This document shows, one piece after another, positions 60,961 through 64,000 of a stretch of 64,000 bases of DNA (the first letter of the stretch is position 1; every line of letters starts with the position of its first letter). Made by a program: the position numbers and the translations under genes. Source of the stretch: Sphingobacteriaceae bacterium. GTDB lineage: Bacteria > Bacteroidota > Bacteroidia > Sphingobacteriales > Sphingobacteriaceae. Below the pieces are notes generated by a model. That model searched no databases, had not been told where the DNA came from, and saw only the letters and a program-made list of their open reading frames with translations. The stretch covers positions 496,001 to 560,000 of the forward strand of contig CAHJWG010000001.1 in NCBI GenBank assembly GCA_903642215.1, given 5' to 3'.

Positions 60961-60998
60961 AAAAAGAGCATCCGAAAAATACTCCGGATGCTCTTTTT
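60961..60998. terminator. Terminator hairpin carrying a motif variant
   Basis: AAAAAGAGCATCCG (60961-60974) pairs exactly with CGGATGCTCTTTTT (60985-60998), and the following bases read ATCACC as in the dispersed repeat. It combines terminator and motif features after the barrel gene. Confidence 0.85.
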
Positions 60999-61011
60999 AT
61001 CACCTGTTTTT

Positions 61012-64000
61012 TTAATCCATCGGCGGACCACCACCACCACCACCCGGAGGACCACCACCACCACCCGGAGGGCCACCACCACCCGGGCCACGACCTTCAC
61101 GTCCGCCTCTGCCCTCACGGAAATCTTCCTGAGGTGCTTTTCCGGCAAATTTTTGTAATCTTAAACTAAAACTTAATAAATAATACCGGCCCAATCGATT
61201 TACGTTAGAAACTGTGTAACCAGCAGAACCATTATTAGGCGTGTAAGTATAACCCGTGTTTTGGTTAAATAAATCATACGCTGCAATCCTTATCGTTGCC
61301 GCATTGGCTTTTAAGAAACGACGTTCAACATAAGCATTTAAAATATTAGGGTTTTTTTGTGTTACACCGGTATAACCATTATATATAAGTTTAGTGTAAT
61401 CGTAACTTACGGTGTAGTTTTTCCATAGGTAATTTTTACCATTTAAACCAAGCGAAAGCGTTCTGGCTACCGTATTTTGGAAATTGGTTGCAATGATTGA
61501 GTTATTGATGGTATTGATGCTGTAGCTGGTATTTAATTCAGCATCAATTATATCTGTTATATCCGTTCTAAATCTTATGCCCGGCGTAACTACTAAAGAT
61601 TTTGCTACGTTTCTTTCTGATAATAATGTTTCGGTGTTTGATGCGGCATCATAAGTAACCCTGCTGCTATAACCGATGTTGTTTGTATAATTTGCGTTTG
61701 CATTGAATGTCAAGGTGTATCTGCGGCTTGCCCAAGGTTTAGAATACGCTCCAAAAAGTGAAGAACTGTAATAACCGTCTGCATTTTGATATCTGGTTAG
61801 ATAAGTACCGGCCAATGTTGGGTTTAACGGATCAACCGTTGGGTATTGTATAGAGTTAGCTACAATTTTGTTGTTGGTTTGATTGAAGCTTAAATTGGTG
61901 AACAAGATATCACCGGTAGCAAAACTGAAGCGGTTGTATCTTAAATTCAAATTGTTGTTAAACTCAGGAATCAAGTTAGGATTTCCCTGAACCGGATACA
62001 AGGCGTTAGAAAAATCTATAACCGGCTGCAGATAATTAAAGTTTGGCTGGCTGCTTGATCCGTTATAATTTAGGTTAATAGCCTGCGTTCTGGAAAAATT
62101 ATAATTGAAATGCGCAACCGGTGCGAAGTTAAGCGTAGAAACATGGGTTGACTGGCTTGTTGTAGGAGAATACCCGTCTAACACGGCCGGCTGCAAGCCT
62201 AAACCTAACGTAAAATTATATTTACTTTCTATTACCCGGTAGCTTAACCCGATTTTATTGGTTGTAAAGGTGTAGTTATAATTGTTGCTGAACCTTTGGT
62301 AAAAAACTTCCTGGTTAGTTGCAGTTAGTGTATCTGTTTGCTTATCGCTGGTGGTGTAAGAATGGTTTAGATTATAATTCAGTTCAAGATAAGATACTTT
62401 TCCAATCGGTTGTAAAAATGAAACATTTGTGCCAAAGCTGTTGGTTCTGCTGTTTGTATTAATTAACTGATATCTGGGTGCTGCCGTTGGACTGTTTGGT
62501 GAATAAAGTGTTGTAGGATTATCAAATTCGTCTGTTTTTGCAGAATTAGCTGTTAAATTAATGCTTAAATTTCGCCTGCCCGGAAATTTATGATTGTAAA
62601 GCAAATTAGCCCCAAAGCTTGGCGACTTTGATATATCAGTACTGAACTGCCGGTAAGCAACATTAGCTATATCTTCACGAAAACTACTAAAAGTACCATC
62701 CGCATTAGTATTTACACTACCATACGAATAAGTAGGTGTAAACTTAAAGTAATTTACGGTATCTGGCCTGTACTCCATATTCCAGGTGAGGCGGTGATTA
62801 ATATTACGATTGTTTTGTGTACTGCTCTGCAATACACTATTTGTTTGGCCGGCGTTTATACCTGTCTGATAACTGTTGCTGATGGTGCTAACCAAGTTAT
62901 CAGAAAAGCTGTAGCTACCGTACACAGAAAGTTTTTTACCCCATTGATCCCGGAAGTTCAAGCCGATTGCATGGGCATCCGTAATTCCGTTTTGGTTGGT
63001 AGTTGCACTGGCACCCCGAAGTGCATTTCCGCGGCCGCCCCCGCCGCCGCCAAAACCGCCACCGCCGCCACGCGCTACGCCGCCGCCGCCGTAAGTAAAT
63101 GTGTTAATGTTTGTATTATTGATATTACCCAGTACAGAAATCTGCCGGTCGCCCTTAAAGGTGAACAGGTTAACTGTTCCTAAATAACGGTTATTGTTTT
63201 CATTGCTATTTATTGCCGAAGGGTTAGTTGGGTCTACATTTGTACTGCTGGTAGTTGGCAATGCATCACGGCCGCCTCCTGCTGTAGCCTGCAAAGAATA
63301 ACCTACATTTCTATCTTTCCTGATATTAATATTAATTATACGGTCCGGTTCTCCGGTTTTTACGCCCGTTAAATTTGCCTGATCGCCGTAATCGTCAATC
63401 ATCTGGATACTTTCGATCACATCAGCCGGCAGGTTTTTAGTTACCGACTTTACATCCCCACCCATAAAATCCTTGCCATTGATACGGATTTTTGTTACGG
63501 ATTTCCCGCGATCTGTAATGTTTCCATCCTTATCCACATCAACGCCAGGCAGCTTCCTAATCATATCTTCTGTTGGTGCGTTTTCTCTCACTTTATATGA
63601 TCCGGCATTAAATTCTACCGTATCTTCTTTTATCCTTACCGGATTCGTTCCAACAATTGTTACACCTTTTAATTGATTAACTGTAACTTTAAGTTTGATT
63701 ACGCCTATATTAATACTGGCTACATTTTGATCGTGGATAAAATGCCTGCTAAAAGGAGTAAAACCGATGAGGTTTATAGTCAAACTAAATTCTGCTGATT
63801 TTACTCTTGGAAACACAAACGAGCCGTCTAAACCTGCTGCTGTTGCTAAAGTATCTGTGCCGGAAACTAACCTAACGCTGGTGCCGGGCAAGGATGTGCC
63901 GGTAGTATCTTGTACAATACCTTTTACTTCGTGCAATGTTTGCGCTTGCAAGCCTCCCGCTGCCAGTAAAAACATGATTAAGTGGAGTAGCGTTTTTTTC
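61012..64000 (-). CDS. Large outer-membrane beta-barrel protein with glycine-rich segments, start just beyond the window
   Basis: At least 996 residues. The signal peptide reads KKTLLHLIMFLLAAGGLQAQ back to the window edge; base 64000 would be the G of the ATG, so only two bases are missing. A CarboxypepD_reg-like domain (VKGIVQDTTGTSLPGTSVRL) is followed by a plug-like region (DMIRKLPGVDVDKDGNI) and a long barrel of the PF14905 type. A Gly-rich loop lies near 61 percent of the plus-strand span (63045-63100, GGGGFGGGGGGRG). The protein ends after the barrel in a tail of Gly, Pro and Arg (61012-61110). Substrate unknown. Confidence 0.88.
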   Translation of the reverse strand, partial: KKTLLHLIMFLLAAGGLQAQTLHEVKGIVQDTTGTSLPGTSVRLVSGTDTLATAAGLDGSFVFPRVKSAEFSLTINLIGFTPFSRHFIHDQNVASINIGVIKLKVTVNQLKGVTIVGTNPVRIKEDTVEFNAGSYKVRENAPTEDMIRKLPGVDVDKDGNITDRGKSVTKIRINGKDFMGGDVKSVTKNLPADVIESIQMIDDYGDQANLTGVKTGEPDRIININIRKDRNVGYSLQATAGGGRDALPTTSSTNVDPTNPSAINSNENNNRYLGTVNLFTFKGDRQISVLGNINNTNINTFTYGGGGVARGGGGGFGGGGGGRGNALRGASATTNQNGITDAHAIGLNFRDQWGKKLSVYGSYSFSDNLVSTISNSYQTGINAGQTNSVLQSSTQNNRNINHRLTWNMEYRPDTVNYFKFTPTYSYGSVNTNADGTFSSFREDIANVAYRQFSTDISKSPSFGANLLYNHKFPGRRNLSINLTANSAKTDEFDNPTTLYSPNSPTAAPRYQLINTNSRTNSFGTNVSFLQPIGKVSYLELNYNLNHSYTTSDKQTDTLTATNQEVFYQRFSNNYNYTFTTNKIGLSYRVIESKYNFTLGLGLQPAVLDGYSPTTSQSTHVSTLNFAPVAHFNYNFSRTQAINLNYNGSSSQPNFNYLQPVIDFSNALYPVQGNPNLIPEFNNNLNLRYNRFSFATGDILFTNLSFNQTNNKIVANSIQYPTVDPLNPTLAGTYLTRYQNADGYYSSSLFGAYSKPWASRRYTLTFNANANYTNNIGYSSRVTYDAASNTETLLSERNVAKSLVVTPGIRFRTDITDIIDAELNTSYSINTINNSIIATNFQNTVARTLSLGLNGKNYLWKNYTVSYDYTKLIYNGYTGVTQKNPNILNAYVERRFLKANAATIRIAAYDLFNQNTGYTYTPNNGSAGYTVSNVNRLGRYYLLSFSLRLQKFAGKAPQEDFREGRGGREGRGPGGGGPPGGGGGPPGGGGGGPPMD

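Noticed and set aside
2603..60998. Dispersed motif as a CRISPR repeat
   Set aside because: Copies are irregularly spaced over the whole window, occur in both orientations and lie inside genes; there is no array and no cas gene.
61012..61148. Valine-rich minus-strand frame near the window end
   Set aside because: An out-of-frame reading of the Gly/Pro-coding tail of the barrel gene.

Overview
The window is a chromosomal segment of a Bacteroidota bacterium, most likely Sphingobacteriaceae (Mucilaginibacter/Pedobacter-like). The evidence is the SusC/SusD pair, several TonB-type or PF14905-like outer-membrane barrels, a LytTR regulator with its LytS-type kinase, Bacteroidota-type TAnnTTTG promoter elements, an RF1 of the Bacteroidota type and a moderately AT-rich composition. 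No IS element, prophage or CRISPR array was recognised.

Layout. 1-7000 is mostly housekeeping: a barrel protein, an S41 protease, prolyl oligopeptidase, LpxH, release factor 1 and tRNA-Asp. 7000-12800 has a gene-free stretch after the tRNA, a LytTR/LytS pair divergent from a large barrel protein, and a frameshifted EF-hand gene. 12900-19400 holds an esterase lipoprotein and a set of small stress or detoxification genes (AhpD-like, DoxX, catalase-like, epoxide-hydrolase-like, SRPBCC), with inverted repeat pairs in several gaps. 19500-28000 has SusCD, a decayed phosphoesterase, a PiT phosphate transporter with its DUF47 partner, and a histidine kinase. 28000-32500 is a compact candidate phenolic-lipid or meroterpenoid locus: YceI, type III PKS, FAD enzyme, methyltransferase, and a divergent UbiA prenyltransferase. 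32500-38600 has a porin, an HD hydrolase, a vapBC pair with a frameshifted toxin, an AT-rich RES-domain gene, an RNA methyltransferase and a DUF3127 protein. 38900-45500 has an OmpR-type two-component system behind phased GTTAA boxes, pyruvate dehydrogenase E1 beta, a GH3 enzyme and a hicAB pair with a frameshifted toxin. 45800-52700 carries the AddAB-type recombination nuclease. 52700-60900 contains an ergothioneine locus: egtD, egtB, a fused permease/binding protein, its ATPase and a disulfide-type oxidoreductase. The window ends in a glycine-rich barrel protein cut at its start codon.

The most striking signal is not a gene. A short motif with core TAAAAGAAGYAT occurs about 35 times on both strands by my hand count, against about 0.02 expected by chance. 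It sits in intergenic regions, often as inverted pairs that form hairpins, and also inside about 16 unrelated coding sequences, where it writes recurring peptides such as DASFTG, DKRSI and ILLLS. A sister motif, TAAAAACAGYAT, occurs about ten more times. This pattern resembles a DNA-uptake-sequence or other genome-wide DNA-level signal more than a transposed repeat.

Four accessory genes (an EF-hand protein, a phosphoesterase, VapC and HicA) carry one-base frameshifts while the housekeeping genes are intact, which suggests real decay or on/off variation rather than poor sequence quality.
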